NCBI GenBank assembly: GCA_019422005.1
Contig: JAHZEF010000024.1
Location: 3,483 to 15,887 of the forward strand
Reading direction: 5' to 3'
DNA length: 12,405 nt
Source of the DNA: Clostridiales bacterium
Lineage (GTDB): Bacteria > Bacillota > Clostridia > Oscillospirales > Oscillospiraceae
In this document: in pieces, positions 1 through 7,704 of the stretch
Position numbering within the stretch: position 1 is the stretch's first letter
How the letters are laid out: each line of letters begins with the position of its first letter
Translations under genes and position numbers: made by a program
Notes under the pieces: model-generated
What the model was told of the DNA's origin: nothing
Databases searched by the model: none
What the model saw: only the letters and a program-made list of their open reading frames with translations

Positions 1-168
1 CGGGAAGCGCGGTTCCGTCAGCAGGTGGTGCCCGGCGATGTGCTGGAGCTTTCCTGTGAGATCCTCCGCCAGAAGGGGCCGGTGGGGGTCGGGAAGGCGA
101 TTGCCACGGTAGACGGCAAGGTTGCGGCCAGCGGCGAGCTGACGTTTATGCTGGTCGACCAGCCCTGA
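1..168 (+). CDS. fabZ: 3-hydroxyacyl-ACP dehydratase FabZ, C-terminal fragment
   Basis: Open at the left edge; frame 1 runs to a TGA at 166-168 and gives the last 55 residues. The fragment (FRQQVVPGDVLEL, then VGKAIATVDGKVAASGEL) is the typical final half of the hotdog fold of FabZ, which dehydrates 3-hydroxyacyl-ACP in fatty acid elongation. FabZ proteins are about 140 residues, so roughly 60% is outside the window; the catalytic His/Glu are in the missing part and cannot be checked. It is followed after 12 bases by a MarR-family regulator on the same strand, which suggests the tail of a fatty-acid synthesis operon. Other hotdog enzymes are possible, but the VVPGD motif favours FabZ. Confidence 0.82.
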   Translation, partial: REARFRQQVVPGDVLELSCEILRQKGPVGVGKAIATVDGKVAASGELTFMLVDQP

Positions 169-180
169 CGGAGGCGCGGA

Positions 181-654
181 ATGCTGGAACAGGCTGTCTG
201 GGATGTGTATACCAAGTTTAAACTGCACTTTTATCTGCAGATTTTCGGCCGATTTCAAAGCAGAGAGGCCAGTCTGACCACGGTGGAGACCTACTGTATG
301 GAGACCATTCAGGCGCTGGGACAGCCGACGGTCAACGAGTTCGCGACGTTTGCCGGGATTTCGCCGCCCAATGCCGCATACAAGGTGGCCAGCCTGATTA
401 AAAAGGGATACGTGGAGAAGGTTCGCAGCAAAAGCGACAAACGTGAATATCATTTAAAGGCGACACAGAAGTACCTGGACTATTATAATATTGGAAACGG
501 ATACGTCCTCACAGTGATGGAGCGTGTCCGGCGGCGGTTTTCTCCCGAAGACTGCGCCAGGCTGGAGCAGATGCTGCAGGTGATCGGCGATGAACTGATG
601 CCGGAGGTGGAATTTGCACGGCGCAGCGCCGGGGAGCCGGAAGCGGATTCGTGA
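181..654 (+). CDS. MarR-family winged-helix regulator (possible FabT-like)
   Basis: 157 residues, the usual length for MarR proteins. A helix-turn-helix lies at about residues 50-73 (PTVNEFATFAGISPPNAAYKV) followed by a wing with the MarR hallmark D86-K87-R88 (SKSDKREYHL). Helical N and C termini probably form the dimer interface. The ATG is preceded by GGAGG at 170-174 with 6-base spacing, and the gene starts 12 bases after the FabZ stop, so the two are co-transcribed. MarR regulators linked to fab genes in Firmicutes include FabT, which represses fatty-acid synthesis with acyl-ACP as corepressor. That role is inferred here from the neighbour only. The gene ends before a strong terminator, so it is the last gene of its operon. 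Confidence 0.85.
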   Translation: MLEQAVWDVYTKFKLHFYLQIFGRFQSREASLTTVETYCMETIQALGQPTVNEFATFAGISPPNAAYKVASLIKKGYVEKVRSKSDKREYHLKATQKYLDYYNIGNGYVLTVMERVRRRFSPEDCARLEQMLQVIGDELMPEVEFARRSAGEPEADS

Positions 655-676
655 GAGGGCAGCCCCTTTTTCGACA

Positions 677-721
677 AAAAAGCCTGCACAGAGACCTGAC
701 TGGTCCCTGTGCAGGCTTTTT
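677..721. terminator. Bidirectional intrinsic terminator
   Basis: A near-perfect stem pairs 677-696 with 702-721 (one A/C mismatch) around a 5-base loop. GCCTGCACAG on the left matches CTGTGCAGGC on the right. The stem is flanked by A-run and T-run on both sides, so it works as a hairpin plus U-tract in either direction. It separates two convergent operons: fabZ-marR from the left and kinase-SDR-PHP from the right. Confidence 0.93.
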
Positions 722-748
722 ATACGGCCGGATTGGGCAGATATGCGT

Positions 749-1927
749 TCAGCGGTAGAGATCCATGGGACGGCGGCCTGTTTCGTAGTCGATCAGCCTC
801 CAGGCGGCGTCGATCAGATTCCGGAACGCGGGCTGTTCCATGGCGCGGATGACAAAGCTCTGCCGGGGGGAATTGATGTCCTCGCCGGACACCTGGAAAA
901 TGCCGCGGTCCGCACAGAGCGTCCGTATGCGTTCCAGCTGGGCGGGGGTGTTGCGCGTCGGCATGTAGGTCACGGCGGGAACGCCGCAGTCCTGCAGGCA
1001 GTCGAATACATCCTCCAGATAGTCGTCTTCAAATTTCTGCGCCTTTTTGTCTCCGGTGACGCTGTCGCCCACATCGCCGAGATACGCATAGCAGAGGACG
1101 GCGCCGGTCTGCTTTGCCAGCTGGACGACGCTGCGGATGTTGGGGCACTCATCCGTGGCGCAGACATAGACCTGAGGAAGAAACGCGGCCTTCAGAATGC
1201 CGAGCAGGTCATACTCGTAAAAGGGATATTCCGTATCCAAAAGCTGCCGCCGCTGCTTCTCAGAGAGATCCAGGCCGATCCCCTGCAGGTACTGCACCAG
1301 GACGGGCCCCTTGCCGATGCGTCCGGTTATTTTTTGGGCCAGAGCATACATCAGGTGCCGCTCTGTGACGCCCCCGCCGTCTGCAAACTGGCTCAGGGGC
1401 AGGACGTCCCGCTCGAAATCCAGATTGGTGCCGGGAAGAAGGCCGTTGATCCTGGCGGTCATTTTGCGATTCCGCACATTCCGGGCGGCACGGTATGGGG
1501 CAAACCAGTCGTTCAGCGCCTCAATACAGCCGTGCGGAACGCCCTGCAGCGTCATATAGCTGACGCCGGCCTGATCCGGGTTGTTGGTTCTCCTGCCCTG
1601 CAGGATGGTGCCGTCCATACTGACGCGGCATTCCATACCGATGGTGGTGGGAATTCCGGCCAGTTCCCCCGCGGCGAGAAATTCCCGCGCCCCGGCAATG
1701 GAGTCATGATCCACGATCCCGGCTGTGGAAAGCCCCTCCATCCGCGCTGCAAAGACCGCGGCGGTGGGGGAATACGGGGAAAAGGAATAGGTGGTGTGGA
1801 TATGGTTGTTGATATATTCCGGCACTGCAGGCGGAAATTCAGCCGTCGGCAGAATTTCCCTCAAATGCTCCAGCCGCTGCTCCCGGGTGGGAGCGTTCAG
1901 CCGCTTCAAGATTTGCAGATCAATCAT
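749..1927 (-). CDS. PHP-domain metal-dependent phosphoesterase, sugar-operon associated
   Basis: 392 residues from the ATG at 1927, chosen because AGGAG lies about 9 bases upstream; an in-frame GTG at 1969 would add 14 residues but has no good ribosome site. PHP metal ligands are visible near the N terminus: H42 and H44 in NNHIHTTYS, D73-H74 in GIVDHDS and E99 in IGMECRV. Later motifs are AYLGDVGDS (281-289), MPTRN (322-326) and SGEDINSPRQSF (347-358), the last probably supplying the final metal-binding Asp. PHP proteins are trinuclear or dinuclear metal enzymes that hydrolyse phosphoesters (histidinol phosphatase, PolX, PhnPP). The substrate here is unknown; last place in a sugar-kinase operon suggests a sugar phosphate or a damaged intermediate. 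It follows the SDR stop after 49 bases and ends before the shared terminator. Confidence 0.8.
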   Translation of the reverse strand: MIDLQILKRLNAPTREQRLEHLREILPTAEFPPAVPEYINNHIHTTYSFSPYSPTAAVFAARMEGLSTAGIVDHDSIAGAREFLAAGELAGIPTTIGMECRVSMDGTILQGRRTNNPDQAGVSYMTLQGVPHGCIEALNDWFAPYRAARNVRNRKMTARINGLLPGTNLDFERDVLPLSQFADGGGVTERHLMYALAQKITGRIGKGPVLVQYLQGIGLDLSEKQRRQLLDTEYPFYEYDLLGILKAAFLPQVYVCATDECPNIRSVVQLAKQTGAVLCYAYLGDVGDSVTGDKKAQKFEDDYLEDVFDCLQDCGVPAVTYMPTRNTPAQLERIRTLCADRGIFQVSGEDINSPRQSFVIRAMEQPAFRNLIDAAWRLIDYETGRRPMDLYR

Positions 1928-1976
1928 GATCGGTTTCTCCTGTTGTTTGATGTCGATGCGGCAGCGCACCGTCTGA

Positions 1977-2852
1977 TCAGTTCAGCATGCACTGCCCGCC
2001 GGTCACCGGGATAGCCTGGCCGGTTTCATATTTCTGTTCCACACAATAGAAGATGGCGCGGGCCACGTCCACCGGAAGGCAGCCGCGGTTCATAGGGACT
2101 TTTGCCTCATAGTAGGCCTTGACGTCTTCCACTGTTTTGGCGTGGGGGACCTTTCCGGCGTTCAGATACTGTACGAACAGCCCACGCTCCGGATCCATCC
2201 ACAGAGGGCCGTCCAGATAGTTGCCCGGGCAGATCGCGTTGACCTTGATGTTGTAGGCGCACAGCTCCAGCGCGAAGCTCTGCGTCAGGCCGATGCCGCC
2301 GAATTTGGAACCGGCGTAGGCGAAATTCTTGTTGGATCCCTCCAGGCCGGATTTGGAATTGATGGTGATGATATCGCCGGTCCAATCGGGATCTGCCTCG
2401 TGCTGGGCTTCCATGATGATGGCGGCATATTTGGCGCACAGGAACCAGCCGGTGTAATTGATATTGGTGACAAAATCAAAATCCTTTTTTTCCATCTGTG
2501 CAATGGGGCCGCTGCGGACGACGCCCGCGTTGGAGACCATAATGTCCAGGCCGCCGAAGCATTCAACGGTCTCTGCAACCATATGGGCCACGCTTTCCTC
2601 ATCAGAAACGTTGACAGCAATGAAATGGGCGCGTTCGCCCAGCTCCCGGGCTACCTGCTTTGCCAGCGGCTCGTTCATATCGGCGATCACGATGGAAGCG
2701 CCCTCGCGGTACATCTCTTCTGCGATGCCTTTGCCGAACCCCTGGGCGGATCCGGTGACAATGGCAATTTTTCCGGCCAGGCGGCCTTTGCCTGCCGGGC
2801 GCTTCCGGATGTTGGCCTTTGCAAGTTCCTGCCAGTGTGTCATATCGATCAT
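1977..2852 (-). CDS. SDR-family oxidoreductase, SrlD-like (sorbitol-6-phosphate dehydrogenase family)
   Basis: 291 residues from the ATG at 2852, which follows AAGGAG by 13 bases, a rather long spacing; an upstream in-frame start at 2927 would give an unconserved N-terminal tail. Classical SDR motifs are present: TGSAQGFG (33-40) for the dinucleotide, D58 at the end of beta-2 favouring NAD(H), N108-A-G, and the catalytic set S166, Y179 and K183. The segment NSKSG...GSKFGGIGLTQS and the end TGQAIPVTGGQ match SrlD, which interconverts sorbitol-6-phosphate and fructose-6-phosphate. SDRs of related type also form the C-terminal half of the rhamnulose-1-phosphate aldolase/lactaldehyde dehydrogenase fusions. 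Here the substrate could be a ketose phosphate or L-lactaldehyde; the sequence does not decide. Second gene of the kinase operon, 78 bases after the kinase stop. Confidence 0.85.
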   Translation of the reverse strand: MIDMTHWQELAKANIRKRPAGKGRLAGKIAIVTGSAQGFGKGIAEEMYREGASIVIADMNEPLAKQVARELGERAHFIAVNVSDEESVAHMVAETVECFGGLDIMVSNAGVVRSGPIAQMEKKDFDFVTNINYTGWFLCAKYAAIIMEAQHEADPDWTGDIITINSKSGLEGSNKNFAYAGSKFGGIGLTQSFALELCAYNIKVNAICPGNYLDGPLWMDPERGLFVQYLNAGKVPHAKTVEDVKAYYEAKVPMNRGCLPVDVARAIFYCVEQKYETGQAIPVTGGQCMLN

Positions 2853-2930
2853 ACTTACTTGATATCTCCTTTTCAGCGTGCAGCTGCGCGCGTGATTACA
2901 AAATTCCGCCTGTCCGGTACGGGACACCCG

Positions 2931-4391
2931 TTACGGGGCCAGGAAGGACAGCAGCCTGGCGTAGGCGTCCTCCCAGGCCTGGGTATGGCGGGGACCATAG
3001 GTTTTGACGACTTCAGAGCTGCGGACCACCTGGCGAACCTCGGCGATGTCTTTCAGCTCTCCCAGAGCGACGGCCTGCAGCAGCAGATTGCCGATGGCGG
3101 CGCCCTCTATGGGGCCGGTGATCACCGGGCGGTCCAGCGCGTCGGCGGCCATCTGGTTGAGCAGCTTGTTCTGAATACCGCCGCCGACGATGTTCAGCGT
3201 ATCCAGACGCGTGCCTTTGATCTCCTCCAACCGTTCCAGTGCCCAGCGGTATTTGAGCGCCAGCGATTCATAAATGCAGCGGGCGGTCTGGCCGGGCGTT
3301 TCCGGCACGGGCTGGCCGGTACGGGCGCAGAAGGTGCGGATTTTCTGTTCCATGTTGCCGGCGCCGAAGAACTCGGGGGCGTCCGGATCGATGATGGACC
3401 GCAGCGGCGGCTCAGCCTCGGCCATGGAGACGATTTCATCCCAGCTGTACCGGCGGCCGGCCCGCGCCCAGCCGCGGCGGCACTCCTGGATGAGCCAGAG
3501 GCCCATGATATTCCGCAGCGGCCGGAAACCGCCCTGGACAGTCCCTTCGTTGGTGAAATTGGCTTCGCGGACTGCATCGGCCAGGATCGGCTGTTCGGTT
3601 TCCACACCGAACAGGGACCAGGTTCCGCTGGAACAGAATGCAAAGTTTCCCTCGCCGGGAATGGCCGCCACCGCCGAAGCGGTATCATGCCCGCCGACTG
3701 CCGCCAGCGCCGCGCGGTTGACGCCGGTTTCTTCGGAGAGTTCGGGCAGGAGGCGGCCGCGCAGCTGTCCGGCGCGGTCAAGGGGCTGGAAGATATGCTC
3801 CGGCAGCCCCAGATCCCGGATGGTCTGCCGGTCCCAGTCCCTGAGCATCGGATGGTAAAGCGCCGAGGTGGTGGCGATGGTGTACTCGGACGCCTTCTCC
3901 CCGCTGAAGAAATAGCCGAGGAGATCCGGCATGAACAGCAGTGCGTCGGCATGCTCCAGCGCGGCGTCCTGCTCCAGGCGGCGGCGATAGAGCTGGTAGA
4001 CGGTATTATAGCCGCTGCGCTGAAACAGCGTGCGGAAAGGGACCGTTTTCCAGACTGCCTCCATATCCCCGTCTTCCGCATAGCGGTAGGAGCGGGGGTT
4101 CCCCAGAAGCTGCCCGCTGCGGTCCAGCAGGCCGTAGTCCACGCCCCAGGTATCGATGCCGAAAGAGGCCAGATCCCCAAGGCCGGCGCGCCGGAAGGCG
4201 TACAGCGCCTGTTTCATCTGCTGGAACAGATTCAAGCTGTCCCAGTAGAGGACGCCGTTGAGGCCGATATAGTCATTTTCAAACCGGTGCAGCTCCTGCA
4301 TTTCAATCCGCTCTCCGTCGAACCTTCCCAGGATGCCGCGGCCGTTGCTGGCTCCGAGATCAAATGCCAGAAGATTCAGTTGATGCTTCAA
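2931..4391 (-). CDS. FGGY-family sugar kinase, RhaB-like; probable L-fuculokinase
   Basis: 486 residues starting at a TTG at 4391. This start is chosen because GGAAAGGGG lies about 8 bases upstream and because the conserved fold begins just after it; the open frame to 4652 runs back through promoter and operator and is not coding. Residues 11-19 (DLGASNGRG) form the phosphate-1 loop and GIDTWGVDYG is the sugar-side FGGY signature. GGHDTASA holds the catalytic base at D236 (D237 in E. coli RhaB), and SSGTWSLFG and NIVGGGIQN are ATP-site motifs. Overall it is closer to rhamnulokinase than to E. coli FucK. Because FucI and FucU share the regulon and no rhamnose isomerase is seen, phosphorylation of L-fuculose (or D-ribulose) at O1 is the likely reaction. 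First gene of the kinase-SDR-PHP operon, with its own promoter and operator. Confidence 0.88.
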   Translation of the reverse strand: MKHQLNLLAFDLGASNGRGILGRFDGERIEMQELHRFENDYIGLNGVLYWDSLNLFQQMKQALYAFRRAGLGDLASFGIDTWGVDYGLLDRSGQLLGNPRSYRYAEDGDMEAVWKTVPFRTLFQRSGYNTVYQLYRRRLEQDAALEHADALLFMPDLLGYFFSGEKASEYTIATTSALYHPMLRDWDRQTIRDLGLPEHIFQPLDRAGQLRGRLLPELSEETGVNRAALAAVGGHDTASAVAAIPGEGNFAFCSSGTWSLFGVETEQPILADAVREANFTNEGTVQGGFRPLRNIMGLWLIQECRRGWARAGRRYSWDEIVSMAEAEPPLRSIIDPDAPEFFGAGNMEQKIRTFCARTGQPVPETPGQTARCIYESLALKYRWALERLEEIKGTRLDTLNIVGGGIQNKLLNQMAADALDRPVITGPIEGAAIGNLLLQAVALGELKDIAEVRQVVRSSEVVKTYGPRHTQAWEDAYARLLSFLAP

Positions 4392-4446
4392 GGTACAGAC
4401 CCCTTTCCACGTATGGTTTTCAAAATTCCGGCTTTCCGGATGGAAA

Positions 4447-4460
4447 GCTAAACGTTTCAC
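4447..4460. promoter_or_regulatory. LacI-type operator K (kinase operon)
   Basis: GCTAAACGTTTCAC, centred on the CpG at 4453-4454, with the 8-bp palindrome AAACGTTT. Its first twelve bases are identical to operator R. It lies about 40 bases downstream of the predicted kinase start site, so repression there would be by roadblock or looping to operator R, about 265 bp away centre to centre. Confidence 0.82.
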
Positions 4461-4503
4461 AATTGGATACTCCAAATACCGAAAAAACTGCTGAAGCTTA
4501 TTC

Positions 4504-4532
4504 ATTGTACCATGGAAGCGGCGAACCTGCAA
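4504..4532 (-). promoter_or_regulatory. Sigma-A promoter of the kinase-SDR-PHP operon
   Basis: On the minus strand, TTGCAG (4527-4532) and TACAAT (4504-4509) are separated by exactly 17 bases; 5 of 6 positions match at both -10 and -35. Start of transcription is expected near 4497. Confidence 0.75.
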
Positions 4533-4541
4533 GTGAATTGG

Positions 4542-4563
4542 AAAAAAAACGGGGAAAGCCCCG
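4542..4563 (-). terminator. Minus-strand intrinsic terminator upstream of the kinase promoter
   Basis: Read on the minus strand, CGGGG-CTTT-CCCCG is followed directly by eight T residues. The 5-bp GC stem with a tetraloop and U8 is a compact but convincing terminator. It sits 10 bases upstream of the kinase -35 box and no gene ends there, so it may insulate the kinase promoter from antisense transcription out of lacI, or attenuate a longer leader. Confidence 0.6.
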
Positions 4564-4680
4564 CTGTATCTCAACGTCAGACCGCGGGCGTTCCGGCTGG
4601 AACCGTGGCCTGCGCGGCGGCAGATGCCGTTTGGAACGGCGGCGGAAGACAAAAAGCAGAAAGAAAAGACGGAGAATGTC

Positions 4681-4709
4681 TTGACGGAATCGCCAAAAAA
4701 GATTACAAT
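4681..4709 (+). promoter_or_regulatory. Sigma-A promoter of lacI
   Basis: TTGACG (4681-4686), a 17-base spacer and TACAAT (4704-4709) form a strong sigma-A promoter. The expected start near 4716 falls inside operator R, which predicts autorepression. Confidence 0.85.
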
Positions 4710-4711
4710 AG

Positions 4712-4728
4712 GCTAAACGTTTCGTTTA
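4712..4728. promoter_or_regulatory. LacI-type operator R (autoregulation)
   Basis: Contains GCTAAACGTTTC as in operator K, with core AAACGTTT at 4715-4722. A second reading is the interrupted palindrome TAAACG-TTT-CGTTTA (4714-4728). It begins just 2 bases after the -10 box of the lacI promoter, where a bound repressor would block initiation. Confidence 0.85.
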
Positions 4729-4744
4729 ATTTGGAGACTGGCTG

Positions 4745-5737
4745 GTGATTACGTTGTCTACCATCAAGGATATTGCACGGGAAACGGGACTCTCCCTGGC
4801 GACGATTTCCAAATACATGAATGGCGGCCATGTGCTGGACCAGAACCGGGAACGGATCGAAGCGGCCATTCAGAAGCTGGATTACAAGGTCAATTTTTTT
4901 GCACGCGGCCTGAAGACCAACCGCTCCATGACCATCGGCGTCCTTTTGCCCACGATCTCCAGCCCGTTTTTCGGACGCGTGGTGGCGGCCATGGACCGGC
5001 GGCTGCGCCAGCGCGGTTATCACTGCATCGTCTGCAGCTATGAGTTTGACCCGGAAATGGAACTGGAGCAGCTGCGGCTTCTGGCGGGGATCAATGTGGA
5101 CGGCATTGCGTTTGTACCGGAACACCTGGAGGCGGCGCAGCTGGAGGCGATCACGGAAAACATTCCGCTGGTCCTGGTGGACCGCATCATTCCGGATTTT
5201 ACCTGTGACGCAGTGGTGGCGGACAGCCTCAACGCCATTTACAGCGCGATGGAGGTTTTGTTCCGCCGGCAGCACAGGCGCATTGGCCTGATTGTGGGGC
5301 CGCAGGAGATTTCCACAGCGCGGGAGCGCATGGTCGGTTACCGCCGTGTCCATGAGGACTATCGGATTCCCGTGGATGAGAACCTGATCCAGATCGGCAA
5401 CTATGATCTGGAATCCGGCTATCGCCTGTTCAACGTCCTGATGGACCTGCCGGATCCGCCGACGGCAGTCTGCGTCACCAATTACGACATGACGGTGGGA
5501 TCCATTACGGCCGCCCACGAGCGGGGCGTTGCGCTGCCTGACGGGGTGGACTTTATCGGGTTTGACAACATTGACCTCTGCGCGGTGGTGACGCCGCCGC
5601 TGACCATTGTGGAGCAGCCGATGGAGGAAATGGGAAGGGAAGCGGCGCGGATTCTGCTGCAGCGTCTGGAGGGCGGCAAGGAGCCGCCGCAGATGATCCG
5701 GCTGAAATCCAAAATCAACAGCCCCCGGAAACCATAG
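4745..5737 (+). CDS. LacI/GalR-family transcriptional repressor of the sugar locus
   Basis: 330 residues from a GTG start with GGAG at 4733-4736, 8 bases upstream. The N-terminal LacI helix-turn-helix is at residues 5-26 (TIKDIARETGLSLATISKYMN) and the hinge helix carries A53-R54-G55-L56. The rest is a periplasmic-binding-protein-like sensor domain with typical features (TIGVLLP, SSPFFGRVV, VDGIAFVP, IGLIVGP, FIGFDNIDLCAVVTPPLT). Such proteins bind a sugar or sugar phosphate and release palindromic operators with a central CpG. Four sites of this kind occur in the window, at this gene and at each operon of the locus, so it is the expected local regulator. The effector, L-fucose or L-fuculose(-1-phosphate), is inferred. 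Reads in the same direction as fucI, 147 bases ahead of it. Confidence 0.93.
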   Translation: MITLSTIKDIARETGLSLATISKYMNGGHVLDQNRERIEAAIQKLDYKVNFFARGLKTNRSMTIGVLLPTISSPFFGRVVAAMDRRLRQRGYHCIVCSYEFDPEMELEQLRLLAGINVDGIAFVPEHLEAAQLEAITENIPLVLVDRIIPDFTCDAVVADSLNAIYSAMEVLFRRQHRRIGLIVGPQEISTARERMVGYRRVHEDYRIPVDENLIQIGNYDLESGYRLFNVLMDLPDPPTAVCVTNYDMTVGSITAAHERGVALPDGVDFIGFDNIDLCAVVTPPLTIVEQPMEEMGREAARILLQRLEGGKEPPQMIRLKSKINSPRKP

Positions 5738-5798
5738 TCAGGCTGGCAGTGCCAGAGCGGGAGGACGGCCGTTTCCGGAAGCAGAGCGCCCGGCGGCG

Positions 5799-5814
5799 CA
5801 GGACGGCCGTCCTG
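5799..5814. repeat. 16-bp perfect palindrome with an upstream direct copy of one arm
   Basis: CAGGACGGCCGTCCTG is a perfect palindrome in the lacI-fucI gap. Its 11-base left part AGGACGGCCGT also occurs at 5762-5772, 38 bases upstream in the same orientation. No U-tract follows, so it is not an intrinsic terminator. It could be a binding site for a second regulator or a leftover small repeat. Confidence 0.6.
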
Positions 5815-5823
5815 AACTGCGGG

Positions 5824-5866
5824 AAAATAGCGAAACGTTTCGCTTTTATTTTTTATGCGCTATTTT
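5824..5866. repeat. Inverted repeat bracketing operator I in the fucI leader
   Basis: AAAATAGCG (5824-5832) is perfectly complementary to CGCTATTTT (5858-5866). The left arm overlaps operator I, and the right arm ends a few bases before the fucI ribosome site. The small hairpin formed by the operator itself and this longer one cannot form together. Confidence 0.6.
5829..5844. promoter_or_regulatory. LacI-type operator I (fucI-fucU)
   Basis: AGCGAAACGTTTCGCT is a perfect 16-bp palindrome around CpG 5836-5837 and the strongest of the four operators. It lies 40 bases upstream of the fucI ATG. I could not identify a convincing -10/-35 pair beside it. Confidence 0.88.
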
Positions 5867-5884
5867 GAAAGGAGACAGATCAGT

Positions 5885-7690
<1,806 letters not shown>

Positions 7691-7704
7691 GGGGGGAGCC
7701 GTTT

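Larger units (their letters stand above)
4392..4744. other. Divergent control region between the kinase operon and lacI
   Basis: 353 bases without a convincing gene. From left to right it holds a 7-bp hairpin (GCTTTCC 4431-4437 with GGAAAGC 4442-4448) in the kinase leader, operator K, the kinase promoter, a minus-strand terminator-like hairpin, small GC-rich inverted repeats (4590-4603, 4626-4640) and a purine-rich stretch (about 4646-4678). The lacI promoter and operator R follow. The kinase leader is about 105 bases from the predicted start site to the TTG. Confidence 0.75.

Noticed and set aside
2142..4451. 769-residue open frame on the plus strand across the SDR and kinase genes
   Set aside because: Antisense shadow of two clearly recognisable enzymes; GC-rich codon structure keeps the opposite strand open. 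No known motif or ribosome site. The same applies to 614-2014, 4703-5518, 8997-10043, 9752-10774 and 10799-12259.
4392..4652. N-terminal extension of the kinase to 4652
   Set aside because: It would run through the -10/-35 promoter and operator K, has no conserved residues, and the TTG at 4391 has a good ribosome site directly before the conserved fold.
5829..5844. CcpA catabolite-responsive element (cre)
   Set aside because: The core AAACGTTT fits the central part of a cre, but the flanking TG...CA positions do not match, and all four sites share flanks with each other beside a local LacI gene. Extra CcpA binding cannot be fully excluded.
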